A DNA stretch of 8,552 nt, taken from assembly GCA_009778355.1 (NCBI GenBank), contig WRJY01000244.1, forward strand, positions 1 to 8,552, read 5' to 3'. Positions within the stretch are counted from its first letter, which is position 1, and each line of letters begins with the position of its first letter. Shown piece after piece: positions 1 to 6,782 of this stretch. The notes beneath the pieces are model-generated. The model saw only the letters and a program-made list of their open reading frames with translations. It did no database searches and was not told the origin of the DNA. A program made the translations under genes and the position numbers. The stretch comes from Desulfovibrionaceae bacterium (GTDB lineage Bacteria; Pseudomonadota; Gammaproteobacteria; Burkholderiales; Burkholderiaceae_C).

Positions 1-58
1 ATTGATTCCCGGACAGGAAAGGGAGGGGGAAAACGCCACGAAACCCGCATAGTTATAA

Positions 59-92
59 GGAAATCAGGCATCAGTGGTAAATCTTGATTTCC
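59..92. repeat. Inverted repeat (8-bp stem, 18-base loop)
   Basis: GGAAATCA at 59-66 pairs perfectly with TGATTTCC at 85-92. No run of T follows on either strand, so it is not a standard intrinsic terminator. It could be an operator-like or structural element; function unknown. Confidence 0.4.
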
Positions 93-156
93 GGACGGAT
101 TACGGTATTTTACGGCGGATTTTCGGGGAAAAAATACTGGAAATTCGGATCGCCGC

Positions 157-173
157 CGGTGATTTTTTCACCG
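157..173. repeat. Short hairpin with T5/A5 loop
   Basis: CGGTGA at 157-162 pairs perfectly with TCACCG at 168-173 around a five-T loop. It lies about 35 bases beyond the tape measure stop codon, where a terminator for the minus-strand transcript would be expected. However, the transcript would have no U-tract after the stem, so a terminator role is only weakly supported. Confidence 0.35.
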
Positions 174-208
174 ATTAAAGGCCGGTTAAATCATCTTCAA
201 TGAGGTTT

Positions 209-2332
209 TCAGGGCGGCGCGCCCGCGTAGATGTTTCCCGTGTCCATCCTCACTTTTCCGCCCTCCGCCCTCATTTCTTGTTTGTTGATGACAAGGCCAG
301 GAGCAAGGCCGATTTGCAGGTGGGCGTTGATGTCGACTTCTTTTGGCTCCGGCTTGGGAGCTTCTTCGGGCTTGTCGCTGCTGAGCCAGTCCGAAATCCC
401 TTGCGAGATCAGGCCGATTGCACCACCCGCCGCCGCGCCGATGGCCGTGCCGACGCCTGGGATAATGCTGAAGATGGTTGCGCCGATGCCTGCACCGGAC
501 AGAGCAGCACTTCCGTACCGTGTTACGGCGGATTCTTCGCCGAATGCTTTTTCGAGCATGTACTCACCGGCTATTGACCCAACGGCGGCGATGCCGCCTT
601 TCCCGGCCATCTTCAGTGCACCTTTCCCGACCCCGGCCATACTGATGCCCGCCGATGCGCGGCTGGCGATTCCTTCTATCGCGGCCCCACCTGCTATGCG
701 CGCTGCGGCCCCGCCTGCTATGCGTCTAAGGATGCCACCGCCCGCCCGCCCAAGGATGCCCTTCCCTCCCATTGCAATCGCCGCAATCCCTGCCGCGCCC
801 GCAAGGGCGGTCAACGCTTTGACAGAAAGCGTTATCCCACCAATCAAGTTCGGGTACTTTGTGGCCAGTTCTGTAAACTGATCCGTAATCTTTCCAAGGG
901 AATCATAAAAACCGCGCAGGACGCCTTGCTGCGCCGTGTCCAATGCCTCGGAGCTTTGTTCTTTTTTAAAGCCTGATTCGCTTTTGATGCTCTCGAAATC
1001 ACGGTCGATGGCCCCGCCAGCGGCCACGTCGTTGGCCATGATATTGCCGCGAATGTCCTGCATGCGGCCTTTGTTGTTCATCAGCGCAAGCAGCCCGACC
1101 ATCGCCTTGCGGTTCGGGACAAGCTCCCCAAGCCCTGAGCGCTGCGCGATGGCGGCCATATCCTCCAGCGCCTGGTTGCGCTCTTCGTCGTTCCCCGCTG
1201 CCGCCAGCTTCGCCTTCATGGCTTGGTAATTCTTGTCTTTCCCAAGGCTTTCCTCGATCAGCCCGGTAAAAGCGTCCAGCGAGTTCACCCCTTTCGCCCT
1301 TTGGCTTTGCAGGTGCTTTTGCAGGTTTTTGCCTGTCTTTATTTTTAGATGCCTTGCAAGGTTCTGGTCGCCCATTGCCCGGAAGATGGCATCCATGCCG
1401 CTTGTTGCGTCCGCGTCGCTGCCCGTGGCGCTTTTGAGCGACTGGAACAGCGCCACGACAGAGGCAATGTCCCCCTTCCCGGACATGCCGCCGATCTTTG
1501 CCTGTGCAAGCATGTGAGGCAGCGCATCCAGCATTTTGTCCAGCTTGAAGCTGCCCGCGTGACCGCCTGCTGCGACCATATTCAGTACGTTCGGGATGTC
1601 GTCGGCGGAGACGTTCATGGCCTCCATCATCCCGACCGCCGAATTCGCCAGCTTGTCGACGTCCTGCCCCGTCGCGGTGGCCGCCTTGGCGATCTGCGGC
1701 AGCATCTTCGCGGCTTCTGCCACGCTCATCTTATTTGACGAAACCAGTGTGTCCAGCGCCTGCGCCAAATCGTCTTTACTGCCCCCGCTGGACTGTTGGG
1801 CTGCTGTGACGGCTGCCAGCAACTCATCTTTCCCTTGCTTCCGGCCAGCCTTGTCCCGCTCCTGGAAAGCCTCATTGGACAGATACGCGAGGCGCTTCTC
1901 GAAAGACATCCCCTTACGGATGGGTTCACTGAGCGCATAACCCGCCGCGCCAACACCCGCCGCCACGGACGCGCCGATCTTCAGCGCCCCCCTCGCTTTT
2001 TGCCGCGCCGTAAGCCGCCCCATCTCATTGGTGAGTTGCGTTACCTTCTGGCGCATCTGGTCGGCGGCGCGCGCCTGTTCGCGCCATGTCATCGTGCCGG
2101 ACTGCGCGAGCCGCTGATAGGCCGCGCGGGTGCGGCCGATTTCCTGCTGGATTTTCCGCTCGGAGCGGATGCCAAGCGCCTCGCGCGCCTGCGACGCCCG
2201 TTGCGTGGCATTGCGCTGCGCCGCCGCGCCGCGCTCGGCGCTTTTCTGCGCTTGCTGCTGTGCCTGTTCCAGCCATTTTGAGGCGGTGTTGTTCAGGGAA
2301 AGGCGGACTTCAACGTTGGCAGAGTTGCTCAT
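209..2332 (-). CDS. Phage tail tape measure protein (Mu gp42-like)
   Basis: This 707-residue protein should span the tail tube lumen, set tail length and be expelled during DNA injection. Residues 20-112 are Gln/Arg/Ala-rich and look like a long coiled coil. A Gly/Ala hydrophobic segment lies at about 116-134. Residues 140-450 have the composition and layout of the PhageMin_Tail domain. Further hydrophobic Gly/Ala segments lie at about 500-550 and 605-645, followed by a Pro/Glu-rich linker (652-666) and a short C-terminal domain ending IYAGAPP. The start has a GAGG ribosome binding site at 2339-2342, six bases upstream. It is unusual that the gene runs opposite to all the other tail genes: in Mu it precedes gene N on the same strand. 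The frame is intact over 2.1 kb, so it has not obviously decayed. Family assignment is from recognition of sequence features and gene order. Confidence 0.93.
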   Translation of the reverse strand: MSNSANVEVRLSLNNTASKWLEQAQQQAQKSAERGAAAQRNATQRASQAREALGIRSERKIQQEIGRTRAAYQRLAQSGTMTWREQARAADQMRQKVTQLTNEMGRLTARQKARGALKIGASVAAGVGAAGYALSEPIRKGMSFEKRLAYLSNEAFQERDKAGRKQGKDELLAAVTAAQQSSGGSKDDLAQALDTLVSSNKMSVAEAAKMLPQIAKAATATGQDVDKLANSAVGMMEAMNVSADDIPNVLNMVAAGGHAGSFKLDKMLDALPHMLAQAKIGGMSGKGDIASVVALFQSLKSATGSDADATSGMDAIFRAMGDQNLARHLKIKTGKNLQKHLQSQRAKGVNSLDAFTGLIEESLGKDKNYQAMKAKLAAAGNDEERNQALEDMAAIAQRSGLGELVPNRKAMVGLLALMNNKGRMQDIRGNIMANDVAAGGAIDRDFESIKSESGFKKEQSSEALDTAQQGVLRGFYDSLGKITDQFTELATKYPNLIGGITLSVKALTALAGAAGIAAIAMGGKGILGRAGGGILRRIAGGAAARIAGGAAIEGIASRASAGISMAGVGKGALKMAGKGGIAAVGSIAGEYMLEKAFGEESAVTRYGSAALSGAGIGATIFSIIPGVGTAIGAAAGGAIGLISQGISDWLSSDKPEEAPKPEPKEVDINAHLQIGLAPGLVINKQEMRAEGGKVRMDTGNIYAGAPP
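220..233. repeat. 14-base repeat shared with the 3' end of the tail fibre gene
   Basis: CGCCCGCGTAGATG is the complement of the codons for the IYAG segment at the tape measure C-terminus. The same 14 bases recur at 8485-8498, about 8.27 kb away. Confidence 0.55.
681..724 (-). repeat. Tandem near-identical 20-base units, period 24, inside the tape measure gene
   Basis: Bases 681-700 and 705-724 differ at one position. In the protein they encode two copies of RIAGGAA (residues 537-543 and 545-551), a period of eight residues in a hydrophobic Gly/Ala segment. This looks like a local duplication, of the kind that changes tape measure length. Confidence 0.6.
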
Positions 2333-2338
2333 TTTTTG

Positions 2339-2342
2339 CCTC
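2339..2342 (-). promoter_or_regulatory. Ribosome binding site of the tape measure gene
   Basis: On the minus strand, GAGG lies six bases before the ATG at 2332-2330. It supports this start and shows that the 5' end of the gene, including its translation signal, travelled with the inverted segment. Confidence 0.6.
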
Positions 2343-2391
2343 GATACTCATTCCAAGGAAAGCATGGCGCGCCCGCCCGCGCCAGATCAGC

Positions 2392-2408
2392 CGGGAAACA
2401 TTTCCAGC
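2392..2408. repeat. 17-base direct repeat, copy 1
   Basis: CGGGAAACATTTCCAGC is repeated exactly at 5652-5668 in the gp46-like gene. The core GGAAACATTTCC is itself nearly palindromic. This copy lies in the presumed breakpoint region between the tape measure and N-like genes. Confidence 0.6.
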
Positions 2409-2471
2409 CTGCGCCCGCACGATTGACCGCCCGATACTGCGCCCATCGCATCCTCGGCCCACCTCAAGCAC

Positions 2472-3644
2472 ATGCCCTGGCAAGATCGCCTCTCCCGCGC
2501 CCGTTTCCGGGACTTTGAATTCCTGACCGACAGCCACGAAGCAAAGTACGGGCGGCGGCTTGCCGTTCACGAATACCCCGGCGCGGATGTGCCGCTGGTC
2601 GAAGACCTTGGCGAAAAGGCGCAGGAATGGAGCCTGTCCGCCTACTTCATCGGCCCGGACTACGACTACCCAAGAAACGAATTCCTGTCGCTTCTTGCGG
2701 AACCCGGCCCCGCGTGGCTCACGCATCCGTGGCTTGGCGAGCTGTGGGTCTCCGTTTCCGGTTGGTCGGTATCCGAATCCAACGAAAAGGGCGGCTACTG
2801 CGAAGTCAAAATCGAACTCGTCCCTGGCGGCGAAACCCGCCAGCCCGGACTGGATAGGAGCGGAACCGCCAAAGCCGCATGCCGCGAGGCCGCGCAAGCG
2901 GCGGTCGATGACTACGCACTCAAGCCCATGTCGGCGGATGCCTTGCAGGGTTTTAGCGCCGCCGTCCACCAGCGGCTCGAAGGCTTGCGAAAGATCATTT
3001 CGCTCGCCACGCTGCCGCTTTCCTGGGCAAGCCAAATCACTGGCGTCATTCAGGGCATCAAGACAGACCTGTCCACCATTGCTGCATTGCCAGGGGCCTA
3101 CGCCAACGCGATGCTTGGGCTGGCTCATGCGCTCGGCCTGTCAACGGGCGATGGCCGGGACATCGGCGAGATTGCCCCATCCTCCCGCGCGGGCACCGTC
3201 GGGCGCATCGGCAAAGCCGCCGGGGATTCGCGCCGCGCCGTCACGCTTGCCGGGGCATCGGCTACGGATGCCGCGCTGCTTGCCAACCTGCGCTCGGAAT
3301 ACGCCCTCGAACAGCGCCTGATCGCCGCTGCCGCGCTCGATGTGGCGGTCGCCGATTACCCGTCCGAAGAAGATCGGGATCAGGCGCTCGCCGCCGCCGA
3401 TAAAACCGTCTCCGGCATCCTCTACGCCGCGCCGGATAATGTTTTTCAGCCGCTCGCCACCGCCCGCGCTGCGGTCATTGAAGCCCTGCTCGCACAGGAC
3501 TTGCGCCCTTCCGTCAGCCGGAACATCGCGCATCCGTTGCCCGCCGTGCTCATCGCGCACGGGCTGAATGTGCCAGAGGAAGAATTCCTGCGGCGCAACG
3601 CCGTCCGCCATCCCTTGTTCGTAAGCGGGCTTGTGCATGGATGA
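2472..3644 (+). CDS. DNA circularisation N-terminal domain protein (Mu N / gp43-like baseplate hub)
   Basis: This is a 390-residue protein of the Mu gene N family, annotated as DNA circularisation or circulation protein. In Mu-type tails it is a central baseplate component next to the tape measure. The N-terminal domain (residues 1-115) is clear: an MPWQDRL opening, the YGRRLAVHEYPG motif at 26-37, an EDLG segment at 44-47 and the HPW(L)G motif around 85-89, all typical of the DNA_circ_N family. The rest is Ala-rich and helical, less conserved, and somewhat shorter than in Mu as I remember it. The start at 2472 is the only ATG that gives the family N-terminus, and an in-frame stop lies at 2424. 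No good ribosome binding site precedes it, which is odd for the first gene of the plus-strand operon and fits a rearrangement just upstream. It overlaps the next gene by eight bases. Confidence 0.92.
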   Translation: MPWQDRLSRARFRDFEFLTDSHEAKYGRRLAVHEYPGADVPLVEDLGEKAQEWSLSAYFIGPDYDYPRNEFLSLLAEPGPAWLTHPWLGELWVSVSGWSVSESNEKGGYCEVKIELVPGGETRQPGLDRSGTAKAACREAAQAAVDDYALKPMSADALQGFSAAVHQRLEGLRKIISLATLPLSWASQITGVIQGIKTDLSTIAALPGAYANAMLGLAHALGLSTGDGRDIGEIAPSSRAGTVGRIGKAAGDSRRAVTLAGASATDAALLANLRSEYALEQRLIAAAALDVAVADYPSEEDRDQALAAADKTVSGILYAAPDNVFQPLATARAAVIEALLAQDLRPSVSRNIAHPLPAVLIAHGLNVPEEEFLRRNAVRHPLFVSGLVHG

Positions 3645-4665
3645 GGGGCAAGTCGAAATCCGTTTTGACGGCATCCGTTACGGCGGGTGGCAGCGCGCGG
3701 AAATCCGCGCCTCCGTCGACGACCTCTGCGCCAGCCTCAAGCTGGATGTGACCCTGCCAGGTACGGGCACGGACCTCGGCATCACTGCGAACACGGTCAT
3801 CGACGCGCTGATTGGTGGCGGGCTTGTCACCAAGTCCCGGCTCGACAGCCTCTCCCGCAGCGTCAGTAAGGACAGCCACGACATCGCAATCGAAGGCCGT
3901 TCGCTCGCCCGCGAGCTTGTCGACAGCCAAACCTCCAAAACGCTCTCCGGCCTCACGCTTGCCGAGATTGCAAAGCGCCTTTGCGCCGACTTCAAAGTGC
4001 CTTTGAAGGTTGCCGCAAAAACAAATGTTGTCGAAGAGTTCGCCATGCAGTGCGAATCCCCGGCAAACGCCCTCATCAACGCCGTCCGCACCGCCAACCT
4101 CTTGCTCTACCCAATGCCGGACGGCGGGCTGATCCTCACTGAACCAGACGCTGCCGCCCCGGTCGCGTTGCTGCGCTACGGCGAGCACATCCTCGAATAC
4201 TCAATCGTCGACGAATACAGCCTGCGCTTTTCCGAGTACTGCGTAAAAGGCTACGACTACGACGAAAACGAAGGCACCTCAAGCCGCGCGAGAGACCCGG
4301 AAATCAATTACTACCGCCCAATGGAAATCGTTGCCGACAAACATGGGCACGGCATTGGCGGCTGCGAGCGCCGCGCGGAACTCGAACGCAACCGGCGGCT
4401 CGCCCGCGCACACCGCATAGAACTCACCCTTCAAGGCTGGCGCTACCCAGCGTGGGGCGTTTGGCGCTTGTGGGACATCAACACCCAGGTGCGCGTCACC
4501 ATCCCCCCGGAAAACGTCGACGACGTGTTTCTCATTGGCGACCGGACGTTCCGGCTCGGCGATCGCTCCGGGCGCACCACGAAACTCACCCTCATGAAGC
4601 GGGAAGCCTTCAGCGGGAGCCACAAAAAAGGCGGGCTCAAAAACAAGGGCGGGAAAAATGTCTGA
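3637..4665 (+). CDS. Baseplate hub protein (Mu P / gp44-like)
   Basis: This 342-residue protein matches the Mu gene P product, a structural counterpart of T4 gp27 and P2 gpD that forms the ring on which the spike sits. The N-terminus (VEIRFDGIRYGGW) and the following segment (LKLDVTLPG, about residues 34-42) are typical. The middle holds the NTVIDALIGG and SLARELVDSQ segments of the family, and the C-terminal half holds a beta-rich ring domain, including RIELTLQGWRYP and VDDVFLIGDRTF. The tail is Lys/Gly-rich (SHKKGGLKNKGGKNV). I chose the ATG at 3637, eight bases inside the preceding gene. A TTG at 3631 would add two residues. No strong ribosome binding site is seen, so translational coupling is likely. 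It overlaps the spike gene by eight bases. Confidence 0.92.
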   Translation: MDEGQVEIRFDGIRYGGWQRAEIRASVDDLCASLKLDVTLPGTGTDLGITANTVIDALIGGGLVTKSRLDSLSRSVSKDSHDIAIEGRSLARELVDSQTSKTLSGLTLAEIAKRLCADFKVPLKVAAKTNVVEEFAMQCESPANALINAVRTANLLLYPMPDGGLILTEPDAAAPVALLRYGEHILEYSIVDEYSLRFSEYCVKGYDYDENEGTSSRARDPEINYYRPMEIVADKHGHGIGGCERRAELERNRRLARAHRIELTLQGWRYPAWGVWRLWDINTQVRVTIPPENVDDVFLIGDRTFRLGDRSGRTTKLTLMKREAFSGSHKKGGLKNKGGKNV

Positions 4666-5236
4666 CCAGGTATGGGCGCGCCTCAAGCTGCTGTTTGCCC
4701 ACGGCGTCGCAAAGATCGTCGGCCATGAAAAAATCCAGGCGCGTGTGCTCGAAGGCGAAGTGCTGCCCAACATCGCCCGCGTGGAGCCTTACGGGTTCTC
4801 GTACCGCCCAAAGGCCGGGGCGCAAGCCTACCTGCTCTTCCCCTCTGGCGACCGCTCATACGGCGTCGCCATCGTCATCGGCGACAAGCAATACAACATG
4901 CAGCTTCAGGAAGGCGAAGTAGCCCTGCACGATGATGAAGAGAACTGGGTACACATCAAGCGCGGCGGCATCATTGAAGCCAAAGCGTCCACAAAAGTCA
5001 TCGCCGACACGCCCCTGTTCGAGGCCACGCAAGACGCCAAGATCGGCGGCAACCTTGTTGTGCTCGGCCAAACAAGCTCCGCTGGCGGCTACTACGGCGA
5101 AGGCGGCGGCGCGGCGCAGATGCGGGGCGGCGCAGAAGTCGAAGGCCGGTTCACCGTCAACGGAAAGGACGTGTCCGACGCGCATACCCATTCTGGCGTC
5201 CAACCCGGCGACTGCAATACCGGCCAAGTCACATGA
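4658..5236 (+). CDS. Baseplate assembly protein V / central spike (Mu gp45-like)
   Basis: This 192-residue protein has the size and layout of Mu gp45, the trimeric membrane-piercing needle at the tail tip. Residues 1-95 form the OB-fold-like domain, including the YRPKAGAQAYLLFPSGDR stretch. Residues 95-170 are a Gly-rich, regularly repeating beta region as expected for a triple-stranded helix (KASTKVIADT, GGAEVEGRFTVNGKDV). Residues 176-178 are His-Thr-His within SDAHTHSGV. In Mu gp45 and P2 gpV an HxH motif binds an iron ion near the needle tip, so that role is inferred here. The start overlaps the hub gene by eight bases. The stop is followed directly by the palindromic spacer, the only real gap in the plus-strand operon. 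Confidence 0.93.
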   Translation: MSDQVWARLKLLFAHGVAKIVGHEKIQARVLEGEVLPNIARVEPYGFSYRPKAGAQAYLLFPSGDRSYGVAIVIGDKQYNMQLQEGEVALHDDEENWVHIKRGGIIEAKASTKVIADTPLFEATQDAKIGGNLVVLGQTSSAGGYYGEGGGAAQMRGGAEVEGRFTVNGKDVSDAHTHSGVQPGDCNTGQVT

Positions 5237-5240
5237 AGAA

Positions 5241-5312
5241 CCCCCACGCTCACTTGTGTTCGCTGCCACCAAAGGGGGCGCTTGCCTCCCTTGAGGCGGC
5301 TCGGCGGGAGGC
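5241..5312 (+). repeat. GC-rich palindromic intergenic repeat between the gp45-like and gp46-like genes
   Basis: The segment runs from CCCCCACGCTCAC through GGGGGCGC to GGCTCGGCGGGAGGC. It holds several pairings: CCCCC 5241-5245 with GGGGG 5274-5278, GCCTC 5284-5288 with GAGGC 5293-5297, and GCCTCCC 5284-5290 with GGGAGGC 5306-5312. From memory this pattern (CACGCTCAC...GGGGGCGC...GGCGG.TCGGCGG) resembles repeats scattered between genes in Comamonadaceae and other Burkholderiales; I could not search for copies. It starts four bases after the gp45-like stop and ends inside the ribosome binding region of the gp46-like gene. Confidence 0.55.
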
Positions 5313-5314
5313 GA
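5282..5314 (+). promoter_or_regulatory. Ribosome binding site of the gp46-like gene inside alternative hairpins
   Basis: GGGAGG at 5306-5311 is a strong Shine-Dalgarno sequence nine bases before the ATG at 5321. GCCTCCC at 5284-5290 pairs perfectly with GGGAGGC at 5306-5312, extended by a U-G and a U-A pair, which would hide the site. A competing hairpin, GCCTC 5284-5288 with GAGGC 5293-5297 around a CCTT loop, would free it. Regulation through this pair is inferred from pairing only. Confidence 0.45.
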
Positions 5315-5320
5315 ATTGAC

Positions 5321-5740
5321 ATGCTCAAACTCATCCAGACAGATTTCGGGCAATTCGATCTTGCCCCAGACGACCCGGCGGAAAACGACGAAAACGCCGC
5401 CGTCGCCACGCTTATCTACGGCATCCTCTTCACCGACCAGGAAGCCCCCGCCCGACGTGTGCCGGATCGTTGGGCGCGGCGCGGCTGGTATAAAAACCCA
5501 GAAGCGGGCAGCGGCCTGTGGCACCTGCGCCGCCAGCCCCTTGCCGATGCCGCGCGCAGGGAAACGGTTTCCCTGATCGAACAGGCGCTCAAACGCGCGG
5601 CTCACGCGATGACGGGCATCGCCGTGAGCGAGGTTAAAGCAAGCGGGGCGGCGGGAAACATTTCCAGCGTGTTTATTGAAATTACCGGCTTGCACAATGG
5701 GCGCAAATTCCTTGTGCGCGTCCCTTTGTCCGATGCCTGA
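5321..5740 (+). CDS. Baseplate wedge protein (Mu gp46-like, T4 gp25-type role)
   Basis: This 139-residue protein is close in size to Mu gp46 and belongs to the Phage GP46 family, which occupies the T4 gp25/P2 W position at the sheath-baseplate junction. The start MLKLIQTDFGQFDL followed by an acidic stretch, the LIYGILFTDQEAP segment (31-43) and the RRGWYKNPEAGSGLW motif (53-67) are family hallmarks. The C-terminal half is a helix followed by beta strands (GIAVSEV, VFIEI, KFLVRVPL). The ATG at 5321 has a strong ribosome binding site. An upstream TTG in frame at 5282 would add 13 residues encoded within the palindromic spacer and is unlikely. The gene overlaps the next by eight bases. Confidence 0.9.
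   Translation: MLKLIQTDFGQFDLAPDDPAENDENAAVATLIYGILFTDQEAPARRVPDRWARRGWYKNPEAGSGLWHLRRQPLADAARRETVSLIEQALKRAAHAMTGIAVSEVKASGAAGNISSVFIEITGLHNGRKFLVRVPLSDA
5652..5668 (+). repeat. 17-base direct repeat, copy 2
   Basis: This is identical to 2392-2408. Here it encodes GNIS within the conserved C-terminal part of the gp46-like protein, so this copy is probably the original and the one at 2392 the stray. Confidence 0.6.
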
Positions 5741-6782
5741 TTTTCTGCGCCCGACCCTCTCCGAACTCGATGCCCGTGTCCGCAATGACCTGACGGGCAT
5801 GCCTGCCGTACTGCGCGAACCGCTCTCCCATGCTTGGGCTAGGACATGTCACGGGCTGCACGGGCACCTTGACTGGATTGACCGACAGTGCAGCCCGCTG
5901 ACATGCGAGCTTGAACGCCTCTACGACTGGGCAGCCCTTTACGGCGTCGAACAGTTGCCCGCTACGCATGCGGTCGGAAACGCCATTGCGACCGGGTCGC
6001 CGGGAGCCGTCATCTTTGCGGACACCTTGCTGCGCGGCCCGAACGGGCAGGATTACCGCGTCCTCTCCGCAAACTTCATGGGGAATTCCAGTACGGCGCG
6101 CGTCAGCATCCGGTCTGTCGAACCGGGCGATGCCGCTAACCTGCCCTCCGGCGCAAAACTCACCCTCATCGACCCGCTCTCCGACATCTCTGGAAAGCTC
6201 ATCGTGGATGAGGATGGGGTCACTGGCGGCGCGGCAGAAGAGTCCGTCGACGACTGGCGCTTGCGCGTAGCGGACGAATGGCAAGCCATGACCGTGCGCG
6301 GCGCGCGCGGCGGGCGGCCAGAGGATTACAAATACTGGTGCATGTCCGCCCACCCCTCTGTGTCCGGCGCGCTGGTCGGGTTGCACACGTTTGGCCTTGG
6401 CACGGTCGTTGTGCGCCCGATCTGCGATGGCGCGATCAACCGGCAGCCGCCGCCGGGTGTGCTGGCGGCAATCTCCGAATACCTTGCTGCCGTGGCTCCT
6501 GCCACCGCAGACTGGCGGCTCGCCTCGCCCGTTGTCCGCCCGGTCGACCTCATCCTGCATCTCGACCCCTCTATTGACACTGCATCGACCCGCGACCGGG
6601 TCGCCGCCGCCGTCCTCGCGGCGGTGCTCGCGGAAAAGATGGAAACCTCCATCCTCAATCTGGCGGAGATCGACTCCGCCATTGCTACGGTCACCAACAA
6701 ATACACCCGTATCGCCCCGGTAGCGGACATCCATGCCCAGCCAAACGAAGTGCTGGTGCTCGCCGGGATAGAGTGGCGATGA
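5733..6782 (+). CDS. Baseplate J-like protein (Mu gp47-like, T4 gp6-type wedge)
   Basis: This 349-residue protein is close to the length of Mu gp47. It belongs to the Baseplate_J family, whose members form the inner iris of the baseplate and hold wedges together. It begins MPDFLRPTLSELDARVRNDL, as is typical of the family. The segment ATGSPGAVIFADTLLRGPNG (about residues 87-106) and the region around 180-205 (DDWRLRVADEW, GGRPEDYKYW) are characteristic. The C-terminus has the usual VVRPVDLILHL strand and ends with VLVLAGIEWR. I chose the ATG at 5733, eight bases inside the gp46-like gene, because the family N-terminus starts there. The in-frame ATG at 5676 would add 19 unrelated residues. No clear ribosome binding site, so coupled translation is likely. 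A long antisense frame (5682-6851) is a GC-rich shadow. Confidence 0.93.
   Translation: MPDFLRPTLSELDARVRNDLTGMPAVLREPLSHAWARTCHGLHGHLDWIDRQCSPLTCELERLYDWAALYGVEQLPATHAVGNAIATGSPGAVIFADTLLRGPNGQDYRVLSANFMGNSSTARVSIRSVEPGDAANLPSGAKLTLIDPLSDISGKLIVDEDGVTGGAAEESVDDWRLRVADEWQAMTVRGARGGRPEDYKYWCMSAHPSVSGALVGLHTFGLGTVVVRPICDGAINRQPPPGVLAAISEYLAAVAPATADWRLASPVVRPVDLILHLDPSIDTASTRDRVAAAVLAAVLAEKMETSILNLAEIDSAIATVTNKYTRIAPVADIHAQPNEVLVLAGIEWR

Larger units (their letters stand above)
1..208. other. Non-coding, AT-richer region downstream of the tape measure gene
   Basis: No convincing gene is visible. The composition is clearly more AT-rich than the phage genes to the right. Plus-strand frame 2 is open from the left edge to a TAG at 50-52 and frame 1 to a TGA at 85-87, so the last residues of an off-window gene could lie here, but neither stub is recognisable. 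Two small hairpins occur at 59-92 and 157-173. In Mu the tape measure gene is followed at once by gene N. Here it is followed by this spacer, which fits the view that the tape measure gene has been moved or flipped. Confidence 0.5.
2333..2471. other. Divergent intergenic region between the inverted tape measure gene and the N-like gene
   Basis: This 139-base region separates the 5' ends of two genes that are co-directional in Mu. It carries the tape measure ribosome binding site (minus strand, 2339-2342). I see no good sigma-70 promoter in either direction: TTGACC at 2423-2428 has no credible -10 partner. The N-like start at 2472 lacks a clear Shine-Dalgarno sequence, being preceded by CACCTCAAGCAC. 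A minus-strand frame stays open through the whole region and ends just inside the tape measure gene, but it resembles nothing I know. This is the likely breakpoint of a rearrangement. Confidence 0.55.

Noticed and set aside
200..881. Plus-strand frames opposite the 3' part of the tape measure gene
   Set aside because: Their composition is that of shadow translation, and the minus-strand tape measure protein explains the region fully. I checked because a plus-strand gene would have removed the inversion puzzle.
2423..2451. TTGACC as a possible promoter for the N-like gene
   Set aside because: No -10 hexamer at suitable spacing. GATACT is only four bases away.
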